Of a stretch of DNA of 64,000 bases, positions 42,295 to 51,936 are shown piece by piece; position 1 is the first letter of the stretch, and every line of letters begins with the position of its first letter. A program made the position numbers and the translations under genes. The stretch is from Micromonospora marina (GTDB lineage: Bacteria > Actinomycetota > Actinomycetes > Mycobacteriales > Micromonosporaceae): the NCBI RefSeq assembly GCF_900091565.1, contig NZ_FMCV01000001.1:434001-498000 (forward strand), written 5' to 3'. The notes below the pieces were generated by a model. The model saw nothing but the letters and a program-made list of their open reading frames with translations. It was not told the DNA's origin and searched no databases.

Positions 42295-42669
42295 GTGACG
42301 TGTGAGAGATGCGGACGTGAGCTCGTTCTCAACGGCGTAACTAACCTCCATCAACATGGGCCAACCCGGTGGTACTCGTGCTCTCACTGCCCAGCGCAGT
42401 TCTACCAAGTCGAGAAGACCGGCGAGTCCTTCTATGGGCCGCACGCCCCGATAGACCAGCAATGGGCGGCCGGGTACCCAGCCACCGCAGACTCGTCGGA
42501 CCCGAGCGCCACGCTCCACGCTGTGGGCGATGGAACCCTGTGCGGTCTTCCGCGAGACCAGGTGACGGTGTATCGGCATCACTTCGATCCATCGCGGCCC
42601 AATGCATGTACCGCCTGCGTGGCTGCCGCCCAGGAAGTCGACGCCCGCTGGTCGGCAGAGAAGCGGTGA
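42295..42669 (+). CDS. Small zinc-ribbon-like hypothetical protein of the relic element
   Basis: The product of about 124 residues starts with two CxxC pairs (CERCGREL and CSHCPAQF), a likely zinc ribbon, and has a further CxxC (NACTACVAA) near the end. No family was recognised. GTG at 42295 is chosen so the protein begins at the first CxxC; the ribosome binding site is weak and an in-frame start at 42259 is possible. It lies between the left attachment copy and the integrase remnant. Confidence 0.55.
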   Translation: MTCERCGRELVLNGVTNLHQHGPTRWYSCSHCPAQFYQVEKTGESFYGPHAPIDQQWAAGYPATADSSDPSATLHAVGDGTLCGLPRDQVTVYRHHFDPSRPNACTACVAAAQEVDARWSAEKR

Positions 42670-42720
42670 CCCTCCCGGTCCTCACCAGTAATCACCGCGC
42701 CGCATCTCCCCCGGCTGCGC

Positions 42721-43488
42721 CGCACGTGTACCCGGTGCTCGGGCAGCGGCCGCTGGCGTCCATTCAGCCGGCCACCGTCCGGGAGTGGGCACGCCGCCTC
42801 CAGGAATCCGGGTTGTCGGTGGGCTAGGCGACGTTCCGGGACAACATGCCGGAGCGATATCGAGTCGCTGTCGACCTGGGCGCCGGTTGCGGTCTCCGGC
42901 AGGGCGAGATATTCGGGGCCAGTCCAGCGGACCTGGACGGCACACGGCCCGTCCTGCATGTCACTCGTCAGATCAAGCTCGTTCGCGGTCGACTCATCTT
43001 CGCGCCGCCCAAGGGCGGCAAGTCCCGCGAGGTGCCCCTACCCAGGTCGGTAGCCGGGCGACTGGAGCGGCATGTGGCCGACTTCCCACCGGCCACGGTC
43101 AGCCTCCCGTGGGCCAGCCTGACGGGCGAGCTGCGGACCGTCGAGCTTGTACCTGTCGACGCCCGCCGGAACGGCACTCACCCGCTCGATGTTCAACTCC
43201 GGCGTCTGGAAGCCCGCGATCAGGGCGACGGGCGCACCGGACGACAGGCACAACGGGATGCACGTGCTCCGGCACACCTACGCCTCGGTGCTCCTCGACG
43301 CCGGGGAAAGCATCAAGGCCCTCTCGGCGTACCTCGGGCACGCGGACCCGGGCTTCACCCTCCGGACCTACACGCACCTGCTGCCGACGAGTGAGGACCG
43401 CACCCGGCGATCCATCGACAAGGCGCTGGGTGAGGACCAGGAGGACGACGACCCTGCGGAGCCCGTAGACGGCCTGGAAACGGCATGA
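42721..43488 (+). pseudogene. Tyrosine recombinase/integrase, broken
   Basis: Three blocks of a pSAM2-like integrase remain. First is part of the core-binding domain (VYPVLGQRPLASIQPATVRE) ending at TAG 42827. Then, after loss of the middle, comes YRVAVDLGAGCGLRQGEIFG with the first catalytic Arg and a FAPPKGGKSREVPLP block. After a +1 frameshift near 43145 comes MHVLRHTYASVLLDAGES (HxxR), YLGHADPGF (His) and LRTYTHL (the nucleophile Tyr). All C-terminal catalytic residues survive but not in one frame. No functional product is expected. Confidence 0.85.
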
Positions 43489-43493
43489 TCTTG
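43471..43493 (+). repeat. 23-bp direct repeat inside the relic, right copy
   Basis: The partner of 42198-42220, one mismatch. It covers the last codons and stop of the integrase remnant. Confidence 0.7.
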
Positions 43494-43542
43494 CTTCCGG
43501 CCCCCTCTGAACGACCCAAGATGCAGGTCAAAGGGCATGCAG

Positions 43543-43558
43543 CCGCTACTTCCAGCGG
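43543..43558. other. Right attachment site copy, within the Smr gene 3' end
   Basis: Identical to 42131-42146. On the minus strand it reads CCGCTGGAAGTAGCGG, which includes the codons for Arg-Trp-Lys and the TAG stop of the Smr protein. Confidence 0.7.
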
Positions 43559-43800
43559 AAGTGGACGAACAGGCGGCCGAAGTTCTTCGAGTCCTTCTCG
43601 ACCCGGTGGTAGAGCTGCTTCACGTCCTTCTGGTCGAGGAAGCGCAGCACCTTCTTCTTCAACGCGCCCGACCCCTTGCCCGGGATGATCTCCACGAGCG
43701 TGGCCTTCTTCGCCACCGCCTCGTCCATGATCCCGCGCAGCGCGCGGTCGATGTCGTGGCCCTTGTTGTAGATGTCGTGGAGGTCGAGCTTGAGCTTCAC
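43546..43800 (-). CDS. Small stand-alone Smr-domain protein
   Basis: The 84-residue protein matches the Smr (small MutS-related) domain: LKLDLHDIYNKGHDID at the start and VEIIPGKGSGALKKKVLRFL, where GKGSG is the family loop. Smr domains nick or bind nucleic acid in MutS2-type proteins; for this short form the role is not known. GTG at 43800 is the start. Its last codons form the integration site of the relic element and the reading frame is intact. Confidence 0.85.
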   Translation of the reverse strand: MKLKLDLHDIYNKGHDIDRALRGIMDEAVAKKATLVEIIPGKGSGALKKKVLRFLDQKDVKQLYHRVEKDSKNFGRLFVHFRWK

Positions 43801-43816
43801 GGTCCCATCCTAGGTA

Positions 43817-43852
43817 CGCGGAAGGGCAGCCCGCCCGGGCTGCCCTTCCGCG
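43817..43852 (-). terminator. Hairpin terminator after the TPR gene
   Basis: Perfect 16-bp arms at 43817-43832 and 43837-43852 with a 4-nt loop, 7 bp past the TPR gene stop on the minus strand. Confidence 0.8.
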
Positions 43853-43859
43853 TCATCGG

Positions 43860-44222
43860 TCAGCGACCGACCTTGCCCTCCACCCGGCGCAGGGCGGTGG
43901 CGTAGTCGGTGTTCGTCGAGTACATCGCGGCCGCGATGCGCAGGTGCCGCAGCGCGTCCACCGGCCGGTTCATCCGCTCCAGCGTGCGGCCGAGCACGTG
44001 GTGCGCGTAGTGGTCGCTCGGGTCGCGGTCGACCAGCTCGCGCAGCTGCTCCTCGGCCCGGTTGAGCTGGGCCGACTGGAAGTACGCGCGGGCCAGCAGC
44101 TGCCGGACCGAGGAGTTGTCCGGCTCCGCCTCGATGATCGGTTCGAGCAGCCGGGCCGCTCCGGTCGGGTCACCCGCTTCGAAGAACATGGTCGCCCGCC
44201 GGTACTCCGCCAGAAGATCCAC
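43860..44222 (-). CDS. Tetratricopeptide repeat protein
   Basis: The 120-residue all-helical protein has about three TPR units (YRRATMFFEAGDPTGAARLL, LARAYFQSAQLNRAEEQLRE, YAHHVLGRTLERMNRPVDAL). TPRs mediate protein-protein contact; no partner is known. GTG at 44222 follows GAGGAGG by 9 nt. No signal peptide is visible. Confidence 0.85.
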   Translation of the reverse strand: MDLLAEYRRATMFFEAGDPTGAARLLEPIIEAEPDNSSVRQLLARAYFQSAQLNRAEEQLRELVDRDPSDHYAHHVLGRTLERMNRPVDALRHLRIAAAMYSTNTDYATALRRVEGKVGR

Positions 44223-44309
44223 TCGACCCACCTCCTCGTGTCGCGCCAGACCCTTGGTCCGACGCTGGCACAACACCGGCGCGAGCGCGAGTGTTCCTGC
44301 GGGTGAAGA

Positions 44310-45080
44310 TCAGGCGGTGGGGTCGTACCGGCCGCCGACCAGATCCCAGGCCCGGACACCACCGACGATTCCGGCCGTGTTCGGGACGATCACCACGTCG
44401 TCGCCCATCCGGGCCACCTGCTCGGGCCGGATCAGCCGGGAGTTGCCACCGCCGAGATACAGCCGGTCCCAGCGGAACACCGGCCGCAGGCCGTCCACCA
44501 CCTGCCGGATCCGCCGCGACCAGAACGCGTCACCCAGGCGCCGCCGTTCCGGCTCCCCCACGTACGTGTCATAGGTGGTGTTCCACCGCACCGGCGCGTG
44601 GGACAGCTCCAGGTGCGGGGCCAGCATCCCGCCGTCGAACAACGCGCTGCCCAGCCCGGTGCCGAGCGTCAGCACCAGCTCGCAGCCGGTCCCGGCGACC
44701 ACACCCGCGCCGTGCACCTCGGCGTCGTTGAGCACCAGCGCGGGCACGCCGAACGCCCCGGCCAGCGCGGTGCGCGCGTCGTACCCGGACCACTCGGCCA
44801 CCAGGTCCGGGTCGACGCGGCTGCGCGGCCCGGAGCGGGTCACGTAGTGCGGCGTCGCCACCACCACGCCGTGCCGGATCATGCCGGGCATGCCGACGGT
44901 GAGCCGGTCCGCCGTGGGCAGGCGGGCGCCGAGATCCAGCAGCGTCTTGACGAACAGGCCGGGCGGCAACGGGTACGGCGTGGGCACGCGCAACGGCCGC
45001 GCGCGCATGGTCCCGGCGGCGTCCAGCACCGAGGCCTTGATCCCGCCGCCACCACAGTCGATCGCCAGTGTGGTCACCAC
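44310..45080 (-). CDS. ROK-family sugar kinase-like protein (polyphosphate glucokinase-like)
   Basis: The 256-residue protein has the ROK/actin-ATPase core: LAIDCGGGGIKASVLD (phosphate loop), NDAEVHGAG with the catalytic Asp, LTLGTGLGSALFDGG and LYLGGGNSRLI. Length and order match bacterial polyphosphate/ATP glucokinases, but the ExGH-CxxC zinc motif of many ROK proteins is absent (ELSHAPV instead). It probably phosphorylates glucose or a related sugar in the cytoplasm. GTG at 45080 starts it; divergent from the ABC-F gene. Confidence 0.85.
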   Translation of the reverse strand: MVTTLAIDCGGGGIKASVLDAAGTMRARPLRVPTPYPLPPGLFVKTLLDLGARLPTADRLTVGMPGMIRHGVVVATPHYVTRSGPRSRVDPDLVAEWSGYDARTALAGAFGVPALVLNDAEVHGAGVVAGTGCELVLTLGTGLGSALFDGGMLAPHLELSHAPVRWNTTYDTYVGEPERRRLGDAFWSRRIRQVVDGLRPVFRWDRLYLGGGNSRLIRPEQVARMGDDVVIVPNTAGIVGGVRAWDLVGGRYDPTA

Positions 45081-45165
45081 GGCTGTGAGTCTCCCTCAGA
45101 CCGGCGCCGCCGCGAGCACGGGTCACGGCAATCCGGATGCGCCCGCAGGTAGGCTCGGTCACCTG

Positions 45166-46803
<1,638 letters not shown>

Positions 46804-46841
46804 TCCGTGCCGACCGGCGCGCGCGGGTCCACAATGAGCGC

Positions 46842-47159
46842 ATGCTCAAGTGGGAGTACGCGCTGCTGGTCCGTCGCCGCCAGGCCGCCACCACCGACAC
46901 CGGGTGGGAGGTCGTCTTCATCTGGTACGGCCCGGACGGCTCCATGATCGACGTATCGTCGTACGGCGACACCGCGCTGGCCCACCTGAACCGGGCCGGT
47001 GACCAGGGCTGGGAACTCGTCTCGATGAGCGAGGACCCGTCGCTGCCGGGCAACAACGAGCTGCACCGCTACCACCTCAAGCGCCCGAAGACGGCCCCTG
47101 CCCAGCCCCGTCAGCGCATGCGCGGCTCCCGCACGGTCCGCCGAGCCCTCTCCCCCTGA
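46842..47159 (+). CDS. DUF4177-like small protein
   Basis: The 105-residue protein starts WEYALLVRR and contains HLNRAGDQGWELVSM, the two-part pattern of DUF4177-type proteins, and ends in a basic tail. Function is unknown. ATG at 46842 lies 38 bp after the ABC-F stop, so co-transcription is possible. Confidence 0.7.
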   Translation: MLKWEYALLVRRRQAATTDTGWEVVFIWYGPDGSMIDVSSYGDTALAHLNRAGDQGWELVSMSEDPSLPGNNELHRYHLKRPKTAPAQPRQRMRGSRTVRRALSP

Positions 47160-47275
47160 TCCCCTTCCCCCGCTCCCTCGCCTCTCCGCGCACCACCCGC
47201 CCCGCGGGGCGAGGGCGACAGGGGCGGGGCGAGGGGCGGGCGCATATCGGGGCGAAAAGGGGGTAACGGGCGCGC

Positions 47276-48001
47276 ATGGTGGCGATGGGGCAGACCGCGC
47301 TCTCGGGTGAGCGACTCCGGCAGACCGACGGCTTCCTCGCCGAGGCGTGGGCCGACATGGTCCGGCACGACGAGCGGCTGCGCGGTACGGCGGTCGAGGT
47401 GCGCTTCGACCGGGGCGTGGCGCACCTGACCGGCGAGGTCGCCGACCCGGAGCGGCTACGGCTGGTGCGGGAGCTGATCGGTCGGCTGTCCGGCGTACTC
47501 GGGATCTGGTGCCGGGTCAGCGTGGCCGGGCGGGCGCCGGTGGTGGTCGACCTGGGCTGCGGCGCGACCAAGCAGTGGCCGGGCAACCTGGGGCTGGACA
47601 TCTACCCGGCGGCGGGGGTGAACGCGGTCGCCGACCTGGCCGGTTCGCTGCCGCTGCGGGACGACTCGGTGGACGTGTTCTTCGCGGTGCACATCGTCGA
47701 GCACCTGATCGACTTCCTGCCGCTGTTCGACGAGTGCCACCGGGCGCTGCGTCCGGGCGGGGTGCTGCACGTCATGAGCCCGTGGTGGCGGCACGTCAAC
47801 GCGGTGGCCGACCCGACGCACGTACGCCTGCTCGACGTGCAGACGTTCAAGGGCATCTGCGGTCAGCGCCCACCGGGTGCGCCGCGCTGGTATCCGCTGC
47901 ACGTCGGCTGCGACGGAGCGTCGATCTTCGCCGACCTGACCCCACTGCCGCCGGACGCCCCCGCCCCCGCTCCTTCCCACCTGGCCCGCTTCTTCGACTG
48001 A
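47276..48001 (+). CDS. BON-domain / SAM-dependent methyltransferase fusion
   Basis: The 241-residue protein begins with a BON-like module of about 80 residues (VEVRFDRGVAHLTGEVADPE, then RLRLVRELIGRLSGVLGI). A short class I methyltransferase domain follows (VVVDLGCGATKQWPGNLGLD, AVADLAGSLPLRDDSVDVFF, HIVEHLIDF, RALRPGGVLHVMSP). BON domains usually bind membranes or carbohydrate in secreted proteins; a fusion to a methyltransferase without a signal peptide is odd. The substrate is unknown. ATG at 47276 follows a G-rich stretch. Confidence 0.8.
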   Translation: MVAMGQTALSGERLRQTDGFLAEAWADMVRHDERLRGTAVEVRFDRGVAHLTGEVADPERLRLVRELIGRLSGVLGIWCRVSVAGRAPVVVDLGCGATKQWPGNLGLDIYPAAGVNAVADLAGSLPLRDDSVDVFFAVHIVEHLIDFLPLFDECHRALRPGGVLHVMSPWWRHVNAVADPTHVRLLDVQTFKGICGQRPPGAPRWYPLHVGCDGASIFADLTPLPPDAPAPAPSHLARFFD

Positions 48002-48020
48002 GGACGCCCACGAACCACCC

Positions 48021-48083
48021 CGTCGATCATGAAGTTGGCGGCACTCAAGGAGATCGACTTCGCCGTCAACTTCATGATCGACG
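48021..48083. repeat. Intergenic inverted repeat with GATCATGAAGTTG arms
   Basis: 22-nt arms at 48021-48042 and 48062-48083 with one mismatch enclose a 19-nt centre. The arms carry the same GATCATGAAGTTG core as 12716-12772. The site lies between convergent genes (methyltransferase and lacI remnant) and could terminate both. Confidence 0.85.
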
Positions 48084-48100
48084 CGGCCGGCGGGGGCCGG

Positions 48101-49113
48101 CTAGGCGGATTCACGCAGGGCCAGGTGGTGAGGGGTTACCAGCTCGCGCGGTGGGGAGTCGCGGTCGGGGCCCAGGCGGCCGGCGAGCAGCTCGACCGCG
48201 AGCCGGGCGATGCGCTCCTTGTCCGGCGCGACGGTGGTCAGTGTCGGGATCGAGAAGCGACCGTCCTCGATGTCGTCGAAGCCGGCCACCGCGACGTCCT
48301 CGGGCACGCGCAGGCCCACCTCGTGCAGGGCACGCAACGCACCGAGGGCGAGCGTGTCGTTGAAGCAGAAGACGGCGTCGGGGCGTACCCCCTCGGTGAG
48401 CAGGTTGCGCACGGCGGCGGCGCCGCCCGCGCGGTGCCAGGCCGGGGCGGGCGCCACCAGCCGGTCGTCGTAGGCGATGCCGGCCTCGGCCAGCGCGGCG
48501 GTGTAGCCGGCCAGGCGGAGCCGGGCGCTGGCACCCTCGGGGGTCCGCTGGGAGCCGATCGCGGCGATCCGGCGGCGGCCGAGCCCGATCAAATGGGCGG
48601 TGATCTCGCGGGCGGCGGCCACGTTGTCGACCATGACGTGGTCGGCGGGGCCGTGGTCGGCGAGGCCGTGGTCGATGCGTTCGCCGAGCAACACAATCGG
48701 CAGGCCGGCCAGGGCGGCGAGGTGGTCGGCGGTGAGCGCGAGCGGGCTCAGGATCAGGCCGTCGATCATGTGGTCGCCGATCCCGCTGGCGGCCTTGCGT
48801 TCCTGCTCGGAGCCGCCGCCGGTCTGGTCGATGAGCACGGTCCAGCCGTGGTCGGCGGCGGCGGTGAGGACGTGCCGGGCCAACTCGGCGAAGTAGGGGA
48901 TGTCCAGTTCGGGTACGGCGAGCGCGATCACCCCGGTCCGGCCCTTGCGCAGGTTGCGGGCCGACAGGTTGGGCCGGTAGTTGAGCGCGGCGATGGCCTC
49001 CTCGACCCGGCCCGGGTGTCGGCGCGCACGTGCTGGTAGCCGTTGACGACGTTGGAGACGGTCTTCACCGACACTCCGGCGCGCTCCGCGACGTCCTTGA
49101 GCCTGTGCCGCAC
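48101..49113 (-). pseudogene. LacI-family repressor gene split by a one-base deletion
   Basis: From GTG 49113 (GGAAGGAAG 5 nt upstream) the frame encodes RLKDVAERAGVSVKTVSNVV and the hinge start NGYQHVRADTR, the LacI DNA-binding helix-turn-helix. At about 49012 one base is missing; the next frame continues RVEEAIAALNYRPNLSARNL, the full sugar-binding domain and FDDIEDGRFSIPTLTTVAPD. Restoring one base would give about 337 residues. If the lesion is real the repressor is lost. The divergent glycosidase gene is the natural target. Confidence 0.85.
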
Positions 49114-49275
49114 TGCACTTCCTTCCGGCGAATGCTGGCCGCACTGTACCGCTTCACGACGACGTGACGGCCTCCTCACACAGGCGCTTACAACGTTGCA
49201 TAATCCACTGCCAGAGGGTGACCGCGGTTGCCCGCACCAGCAGCGTGCCCGCCTCAGGGGTGGGGGGATGCTGGC

Positions 49276-49380
49276 CAGGTCGACCAGGATCGCGCTGGTG
49301 AGACCGGCGACGGCGGCGATGGAGACGAGCACCGCGGCCCAGCCGGCGCCGACCGCCCGGAACGCGGACGCGATCGGCGA
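49276..49380 (-). pseudogene. Fragment of an amino acid permease
   Basis: A 35-codon stretch in the 413-bp gap between lacI and the glycosidase reads SPIASAFRAVGAGWAAVLVS followed by IAAVAGLTSAILVDL, which resembles one membrane helix of APC-type amino acid permeases. No start, no further helices and no second fragment were found. The rest of the gap, apart from a small palindrome, shows nothing recognisable. Confidence 0.4.
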
Positions 49381-49425
49381 CGCCGGACATCGATCGGCCC
49401 CCAGGGTCTTGCGCCGGGCACGGAT

Positions 49426-49444
49426 AGGTGAAAGTTTTCTACCT
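49426..49444. promoter_or_regulatory. Palindrome upstream of the glycosidase gene, possible operator
   Basis: AGGTGAAAGTTTTCTACCT is an imperfect palindrome (AGGT/ACCT outer arms, GAAAGTTTTC centre) 80 bp before the glycosidase ATG. It is unusually AT-rich for this region. The neighbouring LacI-family gene makes it a candidate operator. Confidence 0.4.
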
Positions 49445-49526
49445 GTGGCTCGGGCAGAGCGGCGAATCTTGCCGTTGTGCCCGGCCGCCGCCCGTCCCCC
49501 CGGACCCGACGAAGGGACCGCACCGC

Positions 49527-51191
49527 ATGAAGGCAACTCGGCTCGGAGCCGCCGCGCTGGCCGCGGCGCTGCTCGGCACGCTGGTCGCCGGCACGCCGGC
49601 CCAGGCCGCCCCCGGCGACACCGGCACCGCCACTTCCCCCTCCACCGAATGCGTCACCGACCCGGCCACCCCCAAGCGCCAGTTCCGGGCCATGTGGATC
49701 GCCTCGGTGACGAACATCGACTGGCCCAGCAAGGACTCCTGGACCACGCCGGACCAGGTGGCCAAGCAGAAGGCCGAATACCTGGCCTGGCTCGACCTCG
49801 CCCGGAAGCTCAACCACAACGCCGTCGTGGTCCAGGTCCGCCCGACCGCCGACGCGTTCTGGCCCTCGCCGTACGAGCCGTGGTCGGAGTACCTGACCGG
49901 CGTACGCGGCCAGAACCCCGGCTGGGATCCGCTGGACTTCCTGGTCACCGAGTCGCACAAGCGCAACCTGGAGTTCCACGCCTGGTTCAACCCGTACCGC
50001 GTCTCCATGCCCGCGCCCGGCGGCGCCGGCGCCGACCTGTCGCAACTGGCCCCGGACAGCCCGGCCCGCCAGCACCCCGACTGGGTCTTCGCCTACCCGC
50101 CCGCCGGAGTCGCCGGCAGCCGGCTCTACTACAACCCCGGCATCCCCGAAGTCCGCGAGTTCGTCCAGACCGCGATGATGGACGCGGTCAACCGGTACGA
50201 CATCGACGGCGTGCACTTCGACGACTACTTCTACCCGTACCCGAGCGGCACCCACCAGGTGCCCGACGACGCGACGTTCGCCGCGTACAACAGGGGCTTC
50301 ACCGACAAGGCCGACTGGCGGCGGGACAACGTCAACCTGCTGATCCAGGAGATGAACGCCAAGATCAAGGCGGCCAAGCCCTGGGTGAAGTTCGGCGTCA
50401 GCCCGTTCGGCATCTGGCGCAACGCGTCGGCCGACCCGAACGGCTCGGACACCACCGGCTCGCAGTCGTACGACATCATCTCCGCCGACTCCCGCAAGTG
50501 GGTCAAGGAGGAGTGGATCGACTACATCGTGCCGCAGCTCTACTGGTACATCGGCCAGTACCCGGCCGCCGACTACGCCCGGCTGGTGCCGTGGTGGGCC
50601 GAGCAGGTGCGCGGCACGCGGGTGCAGCTCTACATCGGCCAGGCCGACTACAAGAGCGGTGAACCGGCGTACGGGTCGTTCTGGATGAACCCGCAGGAGC
50701 TGTCGAACCACCTGACGCTCAACCGGTCGTACCCGGAGGTGCTCGGCAACGTGCACTTCTCCGCGGTGCAGGTCCGGGCGAACCGGCTCGGCGCCACCGA
50801 CATCTACGCGGCCGAGCACTACTCCCGCCCGGCGCTGGTGCCCGCCATGACGCACCTGCCGCGCAAGCCGCTGCTGTTCCCGGTGGTCACCAAGGCCCAG
50901 CGGGAGGCGGACGGGGTACGCCTCAGCTGGCGGCAGCCGGCCGACGGCAAGGGTCCGCTCGGCACCGCCGCGTCGTACGCGATCTACCGGTTCGACGGGC
51001 TCGGCCTGGCCGGGCGCTGCGACTTCGCCGACGCCTCACACCTGGTCGGCACCGTCCGCGCCACCGACGGCGCTGTCCAGTCCTGGGTGGACACCACGGC
51101 GGCCGACGGCGCCCGGTACACCTACTACGTGACCGCACTGGACCGGCTGGCGAACGAGAGCCTGGCGAGCCCGCCGCGCTTCGTGCGCTGA
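49527..51191 (+). CDS. Secreted glycosyl hydrolase of the GHL10 type
   Basis: The 554-residue protein has a signal peptide (KATRLGAAALAAALLGTLVA to TPAQA) and a GHL10 (glycosyl hydrolase-like 10) TIM-barrel: FRAMWIASVTNIDWPS, NAVVVQVRPTADAFWPS, EFHAWFNPYRV, IDGVHFDDYFYPYP and VPQLYWYIGQY. A fibronectin-type segment (VRLSWRQPADG to YTYYVTALDRLANESLASPP) ends it. It probably cleaves a cell-wall or environmental polysaccharide outside the cell; substrate unknown. ATG at 49527. Regulation by the adjacent LacI repressor is inferred. Confidence 0.92.
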   Translation: MKATRLGAAALAAALLGTLVAGTPAQAAPGDTGTATSPSTECVTDPATPKRQFRAMWIASVTNIDWPSKDSWTTPDQVAKQKAEYLAWLDLARKLNHNAVVVQVRPTADAFWPSPYEPWSEYLTGVRGQNPGWDPLDFLVTESHKRNLEFHAWFNPYRVSMPAPGGAGADLSQLAPDSPARQHPDWVFAYPPAGVAGSRLYYNPGIPEVREFVQTAMMDAVNRYDIDGVHFDDYFYPYPSGTHQVPDDATFAAYNRGFTDKADWRRDNVNLLIQEMNAKIKAAKPWVKFGVSPFGIWRNASADPNGSDTTGSQSYDIISADSRKWVKEEWIDYIVPQLYWYIGQYPAADYARLVPWWAEQVRGTRVQLYIGQADYKSGEPAYGSFWMNPQELSNHLTLNRSYPEVLGNVHFSAVQVRANRLGATDIYAAEHYSRPALVPAMTHLPRKPLLFPVVTKAQREADGVRLSWRQPADGKGPLGTAASYAIYRFDGLGLAGRCDFADASHLVGTVRATDGAVQSWVDTTAADGARYTYYVTALDRLANESLASPPRFVR

Positions 51192-51201
51192 CCCTCACCG
51201 G

Positions 51202-51235
51202 ATGCCTCCGGGCCGCCTCGCCGGCCCGGAGGCAT
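51202..51235 (+). terminator. Hairpin terminator after the glycosidase gene
   Basis: Perfect 14-bp arms at 51202-51215 and 51222-51235 with a 6-nt loop, 10 bp past the stop. Confidence 0.8.
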
Positions 51236-51350
51236 TCGTCTGTTCAGGCGGATGTCAGCGAGCCGTTCCCCGGAGCATCGCCCCAGCTCACCCATTTGAT
51301 CGACACTTGTCGACACCCGGAGATCCCGGCCACCCCCCGCGGAGGTACCC

Positions 51351-51893
51351 GTGTCCCGTCGCCTCGCCACCACCCTCGCCGCCGCAGCACTCGCCCTGCT
51401 CACCATGCTCGGACCGGCCACACCGGCCGCCGCCGCGGTGAGCACCCAGCAGAAGCTGTCCGTCCTGACCAGTTGGACGCAGACCAGCGCGTCCAGCTAC
51501 AACGCCTGGAACAGCGCCCGGCAGAACCGGGCCCCCTGGACCGAGTACGGCTTCGACTGGTCCACCGACTACTGCTCGTCCAGCCCGGACAACCCGATCG
51601 GCTTCAGCTTCAAGCTCTCCTGCTACCGGCACGACTTCGGCTACCGCAACCACAAGGCGATGGGTGTCTTCTCGTCCAGCAAGTCCCGCCTGGACAGCGC
51701 CTTCTACGCCGATCTGAAGCGGGTCTGCGCCACGTACAACGCGGTGGTCCGGCCCGCCTGCTACAGCCTCGCCTGGACGTACTACCAGGCGGTGAGCGTC
51801 TTCGGTTCGGTCGCCGCCGTGTCGCAGGCCGACCTCGACCGCGCCGCCCGGATGAAGGCCGACGCCCAGCGCCGCGCTGCCGCCCGCACCTGA
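51351..51893 (+). CDS. Secreted prokaryotic phospholipase A2
   Basis: The 180-residue protein has a signal peptide (SRRLATTLAAAALALLTMLG to AAAAV) and a prokaryotic PLA2 domain with the Ca/catalytic helix CYRHDFGYRNHK, in which His-Asp is the catalytic pair. Four cysteines (DYCSSS, LSCYRH, RVCATY, PACYSL) fit the two disulfides of the Streptomyces enzyme. It releases fatty acids from the sn-2 position of phospholipids outside the cell. GTG at 51351 follows GGAGG. Confidence 0.93.
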   Translation: MSRRLATTLAAAALALLTMLGPATPAAAAVSTQQKLSVLTSWTQTSASSYNAWNSARQNRAPWTEYGFDWSTDYCSSSPDNPIGFSFKLSCYRHDFGYRNHKAMGVFSSSKSRLDSAFYADLKRVCATYNAVVRPACYSLAWTYYQAVSVFGSVAAVSQADLDRAARMKADAQRRAAART

Positions 51894-51899
51894 CGCACC

Positions 51900-51931
51900 G
51901 CGGGGAGTCCGCCACCCGGCGGGCTCCCCGC
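51900..51931. terminator. Hairpin terminator between convergent genes
   Basis: 14-bp arms at 51900-51913 and 51918-51931 with one mismatch, 6 bp past the phospholipase stop and 5 bp before the end of the opposing cyclase/NB-ARC gene. Confidence 0.75.
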
Positions 51932-51936
51932 CCGGC

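Larger units (their letters stand above)
42131..43558. mobile_element. Relic of an integrative element inserted at the 3' end of the Smr gene
   Basis: A 1.43-kb interval bounded by a 16-bp perfect direct repeat (42131-42146 and 43543-43558) holds one small gene and a wrecked tyrosine integrase. The right repeat is the last three codons and stop of the Smr gene, which the element leaves intact, as integrases that target gene 3' ends usually do. No replication or transfer gene remains. The 307 bp from the M28 peptidase stop at 41987 to 42294 hold only the left repeat and one 23-bp repeat. Confidence 0.75.
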
